Below, piece by piece: positions 29,575-35,188 of a stretch of 35,188 nt of DNA. Numbering within the stretch: position 1 is the first letter of the stretch; every line of letters begins with the position of its first letter. Source of the DNA: a virus. The position numbers and the translations under genes were made by a program. The stretch lies in the IMG/VR virus record IMGVR_UViG_3300025889_000427, positions 1-35,188 of that record. One strand, written 5' to 3'. The notes below the pieces were generated by a model, which saw only the letters and a program-made list of their open reading frames with translations, was not told the origin of the DNA and did no database searches.

Positions 29575-30015
29575 ATGGGACTGGATATGTATCTTGAATT
29601 GAATCGTCATGTTTCCAAGTATTCGGGCGATGATGAGGAAACCATTGAAGCTATTAAGACGTTAGGAGGACGCGATTTGGAACCGTCTAGCATCACATAT
29701 CGTGCAGCGTATTGGCGTAAAGCGAACCAGATTCATAAATGGTTCGTAGACAACATTCAATGCGGTAATGATGATTGTGGTCGGTATTACGTCAGCCGTG
29801 ATGATCTGCAAAATCTCATCAATGTTTGTAAGGAGGTTCAAGCAGATTATTCAAAGGTAGGAAAGTTATTGCCTCCATCCGAGGGATTTTTCTTTGGATC
29901 GCAAGATATAGATAGTGGATACTGGCATGACATTCTTATCACGATTGAGCAGTTAGAAAAAGCATTGAAGGTTTCTACTGGTCACGATTATTTTGAATAT
30001 CACGCATCTTGGTAA
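29575..30015 (+). CDS. Conserved phage protein, MGLDMYL family of unknown function
   Basis: This 146-residue protein starts with MGLDMYLELNRHV and contains ITYRAAYWRKANQIHKWFVDNIQCGNDDCGRYYVS and LPPSEGFFFGSQDIDSGYWHDILITIEQL. The A-Y-W-R-K-A-N-x-I-H-K-W-F-V-D-N and G-F-F-F-G-S-x-x-x-D-x-x-Y-W motifs mark a widespread phage and bacterial family whose function is unknown; database labels such as phosphoglycerate kinase for it are not supported by its sequence. It belongs to the plus early cluster. Confidence 0.85.
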   Translation: MGLDMYLELNRHVSKYSGDDEETIEAIKTLGGRDLEPSSITYRAAYWRKANQIHKWFVDNIQCGNDDCGRYYVSRDDLQNLINVCKEVQADYSKVGKLLPPSEGFFFGSQDIDSGYWHDILITIEQLEKALKVSTGHDYFEYHASW

Positions 30016-30027
30016 TTTTTTTGTTCA

Positions 30028-30038
30028 CACGAAAGGAG
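30028..30038 (+). promoter_or_regulatory. Conserved ribosome binding box CACGAAAGGAG
   Basis: CACGAAAGGAG seven bases before the ATG at 30046; the base before it is A rather than T. Confidence 0.7.
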
Positions 30039-30045
30039 CAATAAC

Positions 30046-31014
30046 ATGGCACACGAACTCACCATTCGCGCAGATGGTTTTGTAGAGATGGCATTTGTTG
30101 GACAGACACCTTGGCATGGCCTTGGTCAATCGCTTGATCAGGATGCCGACATGGAAACGTGGCGCAAGGCAGCAGGTATGGATTGGACAATTGAGTCAGC
30201 GCCTGCAATCTATACGCCAGACGGTCAGAACGTTTGTACATTTCCCGAGCGATTCATTCAATATCGCAGCGATACTCTGGCTCCATTGAGCATGGTGTCA
30301 GGACGTTATAAGCCTGTGCAACCCAGCCAAGTATTGGATTTTTTCAATGAGTTGGTTCAAGAGCATGGGTTCAAATTGCATACCGCTGGAACATTGTTTG
30401 GCGGCAAACGCTTGTGGGCATTGGCTGAGACAGGCAAGTTTGGCGAGGTCACGAAAGGAGATGGTGTTGGCGGGTTCTTATTGCTGTCCACCTCATGCGA
30501 CAAAACTTTGGCAACGACTGCCCGATTCACTACGGTGCGGGTGGTGTGCAATAATACATTAAGCATGGCAACAAAACGAGGCGAAGCAATATCATTTACT
30601 CATTTGACTGCATGGGACGCAGAAAAAATGAGGGATAAGATTGCAGCACAAGTTGAATCGTTTGGAACATTTATGGAAATGGCAAAACATTTAAAAAAGC
30701 AAAAATGTAATGCCGAAGCAGCCGCCAATTTTATGAAGGGATTGCTTTTTACTTCTCAGGAATTGGCAACTATGGAGTCTGCGTATTTAGAAAAGTATCG
30801 CCCTTATAAGCGCATTCTTGAATTATTTAATGGGGAGGCTAAAGGGTCGGAATTGCCTAGTGTTATGGGAACCAAATGGGGATTATTGAATAGCATTACT
30901 GAATATTTTGATCATCATAGCCCAGCCAGATCAGATGATGCTCGATTAAATAATACTTGGTTTGGTGCGGGTAATGATATTAAAACAAAAGCAGTAGAAT
31001 TACTTTCCGCTTGA
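30046..31014 (+). CDS. DUF932 phage/plasmid-like protein
   Basis: This 322-residue protein is a clear DUF932 (TIGR03299-type) member: MAHELTIRADGFVEMAFVGQTPWHGLGQSL, then WTIESAPAIY, ERFIQYRSDTLAPLSMVSGRYKPVQPSQVLDFFNELV, LHTAGTLFGGKRLWALAETG, FLLLSTSCDKTLATTARFTTVRVVCNNTLSMA. The conserved T-P-W-H-G-L-G and C-N-N-T-L motifs are present. These proteins are common in phages and plasmids and their function is not settled. A further copy of TCACGAAAGGAG (30449-30460) lies inside the gene. Its stop codon overlaps the promoter for the next gene. Confidence 0.93.
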   Translation: MAHELTIRADGFVEMAFVGQTPWHGLGQSLDQDADMETWRKAAGMDWTIESAPAIYTPDGQNVCTFPERFIQYRSDTLAPLSMVSGRYKPVQPSQVLDFFNELVQEHGFKLHTAGTLFGGKRLWALAETGKFGEVTKGDGVGGFLLLSTSCDKTLATTARFTTVRVVCNNTLSMATKRGEAISFTHLTAWDAEKMRDKIAAQVESFGTFMEMAKHLKKQKCNAEAAANFMKGLLFTSQELATMESAYLEKYRPYKRILELFNGEAKGSELPSVMGTKWGLLNSITEYFDHHSPARSDDARLNNTWFGAGNDIKTKAVELLSA

Positions 31015-31039
31015 CATAATACTCAGCACTCAGTAATAC
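31011..31039 (+). promoter_or_regulatory. Sigma70-type promoter TTGACA-N17-TAATAC
   Basis: TTGACA (31011-31016) and TAATAC (31034-31039) are exactly 17 bases apart, the best promoter match in the window. The -35 element overlaps the DUF932 stop codon. The expected start is near 31046-31048, inside the left arm of the following hairpin. Confidence 0.75.
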
Positions 31040-31040
31040 T

Positions 31041-31070
31041 AACCTCCGGATAAACACCGGAGGTTTTTTT
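31041..31070 (+). terminator. Hairpin terminator whose right arm is the next gene's Shine-Dalgarno
   Basis: A nine-base-pair stem AACCTCCGG / CCGGAGGTT (31041-31049 with 31057-31065) has a seven-base loop and a run of seven T (31064-31070). The right arm contains GGAGG (31059-31063), placed seven bases before the ATG at 31071, so folding of the hairpin would also hide this ribosome binding site. Confidence 0.85.
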
Positions 31071-31286
31071 ATGCCTAAAGCAACTGTAACTATCAAAGCA
31101 ATTTTTCAAGATAATTCACAATCAATGACAATGGCAGATATATTAGCTATTGCTCCTGAATTAAAAAAAAATGAAATTAGCATGGCACTTTGTCACTTGC
31201 TTAAACAAGGCAAGTTGACCAGAGTTAAAACTCAACGCTCAAGTACTAGAGGCAGAAAAGAAGTATGGCAATATGCAGCAGTGTGA
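31071..31286 (+). CDS. Small winged-helix-like protein
   Basis: This 71-residue protein has the layout of a short winged-helix DNA-binding domain: VTIKAIFQDNSQSMTMADILAIAPELKKNEISMALCHLLKQGKLTRVKTQRSSTRGRKEVWQYA. Helices are followed by a strand-turn-strand (KLTRVKTQ...REVWQY) with the basic STRGRKE wing. It is the first gene of the last cluster and follows the promoter/terminator element. A regulatory role in the cluster is inferred. The start is fixed by GGAGG in the upstream hairpin. It overlaps the next gene by 14 bases. Confidence 0.7.
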   Translation: MPKATVTIKAIFQDNSQSMTMADILAIAPELKKNEISMALCHLLKQGKLTRVKTQRSSTRGRKEVWQYAAV

Positions 31287-31548
31287 ATTTTGTATTTCTG
31301 CTAAATGTGCAGGTGGCAAATATAATTTTTCTTGTGCTGGGTGTAGAGAAAGAGTATTGATGGATGAGCCATGCAAACTTGCGCGGAAAGCGTTGGCATC
31401 AAGAATTATATTGTGGGGTGAAATTCCTGATTGGCAGCGTGACCCGTCTTGTGGATGTATAAATCGATGCAAAAGAAAGCAAATCGCAGAAGCGGCTCAA
31501 ACAGAAATAAATATTACAAAGCAAAGGAAATATGATGCCTATAAGTAA
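31273..31548 (+). CDS. Cysteine-rich putative zinc-binding protein
   Basis: This 91-residue protein has Cys at MQQCEFCISAKCAGGKYNFSCAGCRERVLMDEPCKL and SCGCINRCKRK, nine to ten Cys in two clusters, which fits zinc binding. The remainder is basic and helical (KRKQIAEAAQTEINITKQRKYDAYK). It overlaps both neighbours, and no good Shine-Dalgarno precedes its ATG, so translation is probably coupled. Function unknown; DNA- or RNA-binding is plausible from composition. Confidence 0.65.
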   Translation: MQQCEFCISAKCAGGKYNFSCAGCRERVLMDEPCKLARKALASRIILWGEIPDWQRDPSCGCINRCKRKQIAEAAQTEINITKQRKYDAYK

Positions 31549-32017
31549 AAAATCAGATGGATGGTATTGGGGTAGCAAAGGGCCATTTGCTACAAAGCAA
31601 AAGGCAATTGATGTTGGACGTGCGACTCATGCGTCCGGATTTAAGGAGGAAGAAATGCCAGAACAATCAGCCATTACATTTGCATCATATATGCTGCACT
31701 CAATTACCTGCGCTCATATATTGCATCTCAAAACAAAGTCATATGCTGCACATATTGCATTGGGTGAGTATTATGAGCAAGTCGAAGATTTGATTGACGC
31801 TTGGATTGAATCGTATCAAGGCAAGTATGGGGTGATAGAAAAGTATGACGATTCATTTGAGCAGCATGATGATGCTTTGCAATACATGAGAATGATGAGC
31901 GATTGGTTGCAAACTATTCGTAAAGTATTGCCTGCCGATACTGAATTGCAAAATATCTTAGATGAGATTGCTGCATTGATAGATCGCACAATTTATAAAC
32001 TTAGTCGATTTCAATAA
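31535..32017 (+). CDS. Two-part protein: short N-terminal module fused to a helical domain (DUF5856-like)
   Basis: This 160-residue protein (start at the second of two tandem ATGs, AAGGA six bases upstream) has two parts. Residues 1-40 read ISKKSDGWYWGSKGPFATKQKAIDVGRATHASGFKEEE, a short module that occurs alone in phages. Residues 41-160 are helical, SYMLHSITCAHILHLKTKSYAAHIALGEYYEQVEDLIDAWIESYQGKYGVI, with a Dps/ferritin-like helix pattern; I associate it with DUF5856, tentatively. An internal AAGGAGG and in-frame ATG at the junction suggest a second, shorter product (see separate entry). Confidence 0.7.
   Translation: MPISKKSDGWYWGSKGPFATKQKAIDVGRATHASGFKEEEMPEQSAITFASYMLHSITCAHILHLKTKSYAAHIALGEYYEQVEDLIDAWIESYQGKYGVIEKYDDSFEQHDDALQYMRMMSDWLQTIRKVLPADTELQNILDEIAALIDRTIYKLSRFQ
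31643..31657 (+). other. Internal ribosome binding site and in-frame ATG at a domain junction
   Basis: AAGGAGG at 31643-31649 lies five bases before an in-frame ATG at 31655 (residue 41 of the 31535 start). It is a perfect Shine-Dalgarno at the best spacing and would make a separate 120-residue C-terminal domain. The sequence therefore suggests a gene fusion that kept the old start. Confidence 0.7.
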
Positions 32018-32031
32018 ATCAAGGGGAATAT

Positions 32032-32826
32032 ATGACACAACTTGAAATTGAATATAAACAAACAAGCAAATTAATTCCCTATGCAAGAAATGCAAGAACG
32101 CATGATGAAGAACAAGTGGCGCAATTAGTAGCAAGCATTAAAGAATTTGGCTTTACAAATCCTGTATTACTCGATGGTTCAAATACTATCTTGGCAGGAC
32201 ATGGGCGAATAATGGCAGCAGAAATTCTTGGGTTAGAAACTGTGCCAACAATACAATTAAGTCATTTAACTGATGCTCAAAAAACTGCATACGTTATTGC
32301 AGATAATAAATTGGCTTTAAATGCTCAATGGGACAAGGAAATTTTGTCTCTCGAATTAAAAAGTCTTGCAGACATTGGCTATGATCTTGAATTAATTGGC
32401 TTTAATTCTGATGAGTTAGAAGAATTTAATTTAAATAAAATAGATCATGATGATGATGACAACCCTTACACAGATAAAATTGATTCTCCAACATATGAGC
32501 CAGTTGGAGAAAAGCCACAAGTTGAAGAATTATTTGATGATTTGAAAGCAATGGATTTAATTGCTTCAATCAAAGAAAGCAAATTGCCAGAAAAAGAAAA
32601 GCAATTTTTAATGGCTGCCGCATCTAGACATATTGTTTTTGATTATTCAAAAATTGCTAATTTTTATGCTCATTCATCTAAAGAATGTCAGGAACTTATG
32701 GAGAAAAGTGCTTTGGTAATTATTGATTTTAATAAAGCAATTGAAAATGGATTTGTAAGATTGACAAATGAGATAGTTGATAGATTTCATCCTAATTCTG
32801 ATGAAGAAATTGAAGAAGATGAATAA
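32032..32826 (+). CDS. ParB-like nuclease-domain protein with phage-specific C-terminal domain
   Basis: This 264-residue protein has the ParB N-terminal fold: LIPYARNARTHDEEQVAQLVASIKEFGFTNPVLLDGSNTILAGHGRIMAAEILGLETVPTI, with the N-A-R-T-H box at 20-24 and the G-H-G-R box at 56-59. ADNKLALNAQWDKEIL follows. The C-terminal part (about 165-250), EELFDDLKAMDLIASIKESKLPEKEKQFLMAAASRHIVFDYSKIANFYAHSSKECQELMEKSALVIIDFNKAIENGFVRL, is a helical domain found on phage ParB-like proteins. There is no methyltransferase domain here, although such ParB parts are often linked to modification genes. It overlaps the next gene by eight bases. Confidence 0.88.
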   Translation: MTQLEIEYKQTSKLIPYARNARTHDEEQVAQLVASIKEFGFTNPVLLDGSNTILAGHGRIMAAEILGLETVPTIQLSHLTDAQKTAYVIADNKLALNAQWDKEILSLELKSLADIGYDLELIGFNSDELEEFNLNKIDHDDDDNPYTDKIDSPTYEPVGEKPQVEELFDDLKAMDLIASIKESKLPEKEKQFLMAAASRHIVFDYSKIANFYAHSSKECQELMEKSALVIIDFNKAIENGFVRLTNEIVDRFHPNSDEEIEEDE

Positions 32827-33772
32827 CGATTATGTGTTTGTTAGACATGGACAAACATATTGGAACAAAAATGGAATTATGCATGGTCAATACGATATTC
32901 CGCTTAACTATACAGGCACAAAACAAGCAGCAATAGTTTCTAAGGAATTAAAAACAAATCATTTTGACTTATGTTTTTGTTCGCCTTTAAAACGAGCAAA
33001 ATCAACAGCGTTTAGTATTTTATTGCATCATAAAAATACAAAAATTAAGTTTGATGATAGGTTAATGGAATTAAATAAAGGTCTGCTTGAAGGAAAGCAC
33101 TTAAATAGTGAAAAAATTTTAAAAAATGAAGATGAAAATATTTTAAAAAAATTTAATATTGAAAGTAAAAAAAATTTTTTTTTGAGAGTTAAATGTTTTA
33201 TATCTGAAATAGAAGAAAAATATAAAAATAAGAAAATTCTTATAGTCGCTCATAGCGGTACTATTAAGATGCTTTTTTTTTATTTCAATTTTCCAAAAAA
33301 ACCATTACATAAAGCATATTACGATTTACATATAAAAAATTGTAAAGCATATAAATTAGATTCATCAAATGTAAAGGGTTATAAAATGAAAATTGGTTTT
33401 TTCCCGATGGTTGCAGATATTTTGCATTCTGGTCATGTTCTATCAATTGAAGAAGCAAAAAAACATTGTGATTTTCTAATCATTGGATTGCATTGCAAAC
33501 CAAATTATAAAAACCCAAAACAATCTATTTATGAACGATATATGCAGTTGCGTGCTGTTAAATGGGTTGATGAGGTAATTCCTTATGAAAATATTGATCG
33601 AGATATGGATGTCTTTGTTTCTCTTGATTACGATATTTATTTTCTTGGGGAAGATCACAAAAATGAAGAATGGGAGTTAAAAGATATTATTGAAAAACAA
33701 GAAAAGGAAATTGTATATTTGAAAAGAAAGCATAATTACAGCAGTACAAGGATAAAAAATGAAATTGAATAA
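32819..33772 (+). CDS. Bifunctional histidine phosphatase / cytidylyltransferase-like protein
   Basis: This 317-residue protein is a fusion of two enzymes. Residues 1-180 are a phosphoglycerate-mutase-like phosphatase: VRHGQTYWNKNGIMHGQYDIPLNYTG (R9, H10), FCSPLKRAKSTA (R59), MELNKGLLEGK (E84) and IVAHSGTIKML (H145). Residues 190-317 are a TagD-type HxGH nucleotidyltransferase: IGFFPMVADILHSGHVLSIEEAKKHCDFL (H203, H206), IYERYMQLRAVKWVDEVIPYE and a C-terminal HNYSSTRIK like the T-x-x-I-S-T motif. It would make a CDP-linked small molecule and remove phosphates. ATG at 32819 overlaps the ParB-like stop; an upstream in-frame start at 32777 is rejected. The gene is very AT-rich. Confidence 0.88.
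   Translation: MNNDYVFVRHGQTYWNKNGIMHGQYDIPLNYTGTKQAAIVSKELKTNHFDLCFCSPLKRAKSTAFSILLHHKNTKIKFDDRLMELNKGLLEGKHLNSEKILKNEDENILKKFNIESKKNFFLRVKCFISEIEEKYKNKKILIVAHSGTIKMLFFYFNFPKKPLHKAYYDLHIKNCKAYKLDSSNVKGYKMKIGFFPMVADILHSGHVLSIEEAKKHCDFLIIGLHCKPNYKNPKQSIYERYMQLRAVKWVDEVIPYENIDRDMDVFVSLDYDIYFLGEDHKNEEWELKDIIEKQEKEIVYLKRKHNYSSTRIKNEIE
33373..33388 (+). other. Internal ribosome binding site and ATG between the two enzyme domains
   Basis: AAAGGG at 33373-33378 precedes an in-frame ATG at 33386 by seven bases. The ATG (residue 190) is the natural first residue of the cytidylyltransferase domain (MKIGFFPMVADILHSGH), so a separate 128-residue enzyme could be made. Confidence 0.65.
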
Positions 33773-34622
33773 AAATTATGCTGTTTTTATTCTTTCGCAT
33801 GGAAGACCAGATAATGTAATTACTTATCAAACTTTGCGAAAATGTGGTTACACTGGACGAATATTTATTATTGTTGATGATGAAGATAAAACGATTAATG
33901 AATATAAAAAGCGATTTAAGAATGAAGTAATCGTTTTTAGTAAAGCTGCATATGCAAACAAGTTTGACATCATGGACAACTTTAGCGGCAATAAGGTAAT
34001 TGTTTTTGCTCGCAATGCTTGTTATGACATTGCTCGAGAATTAGGGCTCGATTATTTTTTTGAATATGAAGATGACTACACAAATTTTCAGTATAGATTT
34101 GTTGATGGGGATGCTTTAAGAGGACGAACTATTCGCAAACTTGATGAAGTATTAGATTTAATGATTGATTGTTTAAATGATACAAAAGCAACAACTATTG
34201 CTTTTTCTCAAGGAGGCGATTTTATTGGTGGAGCAGGAGCCTTTAAAAATAATATATTTAAGAGAAAGGCAATGAATAGTTTTGTATTTAAAGTAAATAC
34301 TAATCCTGCTGACGATTTGCTTTTTATTGGCAGAATGAATGATGATGTTAATACTTATCTAACACAAGGAAAAATAGGCAAATTATTTTTTCAAACAGCT
34401 AATTTAAATTTAGTTCAATTAACAACACAATCAAATTCAGGTGGAAATACAGAGGCATATAAATCCTTTGGCACTTATGTTAAGTCTTTTTATAGCGTAA
34501 TAGCAGAGCCAAGTTGTTGCAAGATTGATTTAATGGGTCGTACAAATAAAAGAATTCATCACAAAATTAAATGGAATAATGCAGTCCCAAAAATTATTAA
34601 TGAATCCTTTAAAAAAAGATAA
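33759..34622 (+). CDS. TAGT-type glycosyltransferase (TET-associated family)
   Basis: This 287-residue protein matches the TET-associated glycosyltransferase pattern: YAVFILSHGRPDNVITYQTLRKCGYTGRIFIIVDDEDKTINEY at the start, FARNACYDIARELGLDYFFEYEDDYTNFQYRF (residues about 83-114) with an E/D-D-D acidic cluster at 104-106 like a GT-A D-x-D metal site, AFSQGGDFIGGAGAF near 148-162, and GRMNDDVNTY near 191. In this family the enzymes glycosylate modified cytosines in phage DNA. No TET hydroxylase is seen nearby. AAGGA lies upstream, and the gene overlaps the previous one by 14 bases. Confidence 0.85.
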   Translation: MKLNKNYAVFILSHGRPDNVITYQTLRKCGYTGRIFIIVDDEDKTINEYKKRFKNEVIVFSKAAYANKFDIMDNFSGNKVIVFARNACYDIARELGLDYFFEYEDDYTNFQYRFVDGDALRGRTIRKLDEVLDLMIDCLNDTKATTIAFSQGGDFIGGAGAFKNNIFKRKAMNSFVFKVNTNPADDLLFIGRMNDDVNTYLTQGKIGKLFFQTANLNLVQLTTQSNSGGNTEAYKSFGTYVKSFYSVIAEPSCCKIDLMGRTNKRIHHKIKWNNAVPKIINESFKKR

Positions 34623-34628
34623 CTCGCA

Positions 34629-35066
34629 ATGCCATTTGTTCCTCGTTATAAATTATGTGCTGAACTTGGGTGCAAAAACCCCAGACATTTAAAAAGTACT
34701 TTATGTATACAACATGGCGGCAAAGCGAATAATTTTAGAAAAAATGAGCAAAATAAAGGTTCGTTATATCATTCTGCTCAATGGCATTCATTAAGGGTCA
34801 TACAATTGACGCGCGAACCTTTATGCGCTGGTTGTAAATCAAGAGGCAAAATAGAGTCTGCTACTGTGGTAGATCATATATTTCCTTGGATGCAAATAAG
34901 TAAGGAAGCATTTTTTTTTAATATATTTCAAAGTTTGTGTATACATTGTCACAATTACAAAACTCAACTTGAACGCAAAGGTACTTACAGAAGATTTGGG
35001 ACTCCCCATATTGATTACAATCGCTCTGATTACATGATGGTTATGATGGAAAATGAGCGCATATAA
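34629..35066 (+). CDS. HNH homing-type/packaging endonuclease
   Basis: This 145-residue protein is an HNH endonuclease with zinc-binding Cys pairs: N-terminal KLCAELGCKNPRHLKSTLCIQHGGK, then EPLCAGCKSRGKIESATVVDHIFPW with D-H, and FQSLCIHCHNYKTQLERKG with C-x-x-C-H-N. The layout fits phage HNH enzymes that lie next to terminase genes and help packaging. If the genome map is circular, this gene precedes the terminase small subunit at the start of the window. The start has only a weak ribosome binding site. Confidence 0.9.
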   Translation: MPFVPRYKLCAELGCKNPRHLKSTLCIQHGGKANNFRKNEQNKGSLYHSAQWHSLRVIQLTREPLCAGCKSRGKIESATVVDHIFPWMQISKEAFFFNIFQSLCIHCHNYKTQLERKGTYRRFGTPHIDYNRSDYMMVMMENERI

Positions 35067-35188
35067 ATTATTTTTAAAAAAATTATAAAAAAGTTATTTA
35101 AATTAATTAATAAATAATAAAAATTATCAAAAAATTATTTTTTCAAAAAATTAACAGAAACTTAAAAATTTTGGGGTTTATATGGCAG
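35067..35188. other. Extremely AT-rich region between the HNH gene and the terminase
   Basis: From 35067 the sequence is almost only A and T to about 35171, with runs of A and T and short repeated TTAAATTAATTAATAAATAATAAA-like elements. No protein frame longer than a few codons is credible. The final ATG at 35182 would, if the ends are joined, yield only eight codons. If circular it lies directly upstream of the terminase genes, so it could be a cos/pac region, a replication start or an UP element. Confidence 0.45.

Noticed and set aside
30449-30460. TCACGAAAGGAG inside the DUF932 gene as a start signal
   Set aside because: The following ATG has no spacing from the box and the frame is short; the bases are explained by the codons of VTKGDG. 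Kept only as an extra copy of the motif.
35182-35188. New gene beginning with ATG at the very end of the window
   Set aside because: If the ends are joined it meets a stop after eight codons, and there is no ribosome binding site.
1-35188. Lysogeny module, tRNA genes, CRISPR array, insertion sequence
   Set aside because: No integrase, CI/Cro-type repressor, cloverleaf with a CCA-ready stem, regular spaced repeats or transposase could be found by eye on either strand.

Overview
The window reads as a complete, or nearly complete, genome of a tailed double-stranded DNA phage with siphovirus morphology (HK97-type head, long tape measure, lambda-like tail tip). It is about 35 kb and AT-rich. A GH108-type endolysin with a three-TM holin, a RusA resolvase, a DUF1376/P-like replication pair and an ERF recombinase suggest a Gram-negative, probably proteobacterial, host; the exact host cannot be read from the sequence. 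I see no integrase, excisionase, CI-type repressor, partition locus or tRNA gene, so a virulent lifestyle is more likely than a temperate one.

Layout. (1) 39-22622, plus strand, is one late block: terminase small and large subunits, portal, a small basic protein, prohead protease, TWO tandem HK97-fold capsid paralogs separated by a hairpin terminator, head-tail connectors, tail tube, a G/GT-type chaperone pair joined by an A_AAA_AAC -1 frameshift site, a gp10-like protein, tape measure, distal tail proteins, a GNAT acetyltransferase, tip/host-specificity protein, fibres, and lysis genes. (2) 26101-22591, minus strand, is a tightly overlapping early/replication operon: RusA, DUF1376 initiator, P-like helicase loader, MazG-like protein, a zinc protein, a conserved unknown, a PD-(D/E)XK-like nuclease, a Ref-like HNH protein and two small proteins. 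(3) 26170-31014, plus strand and divergent from it: ERF annealing protein, YqaJ exonuclease, SSB, several small early genes and a DUF932 protein. (4) 31071-35066, plus strand and very AT-rich: a small winged-helix-like protein, a Cys-rich protein, a two-part helical protein, a ParB-domain protein, a histidine-phosphatase/cytidylyltransferase fusion, a TAGT-type glycosyltransferase, and an HNH endonuclease that would lie next to the terminase if the map is circular.

The most interesting part is region 4. ParB-like protein, phosphatase-cytidylyltransferase and TAGT glycosyltransferase together look like a pathway that activates a small polyol or sugar phosphate with CTP and attaches sugar to DNA bases. 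The TET hydroxylase and cytosine methyltransferase that usually supply the acceptor base are not visible. The region also shows two genes with a strong internal Shine-Dalgarno and ATG exactly at a domain junction.

The second notable layer is RNA-level control. A TCACGAAAGG(AG) ribosome-binding box recurs before early genes, and its exact complement lies in the predicted unpaired joining strand of a three-way-junction RNA candidate (28692-28767). At 31011-31070 a consensus promoter is placed so that its own transcript loses the left arm of a hairpin which, in read-through RNA, would act as a terminator and hide the next gene's Shine-Dalgarno.
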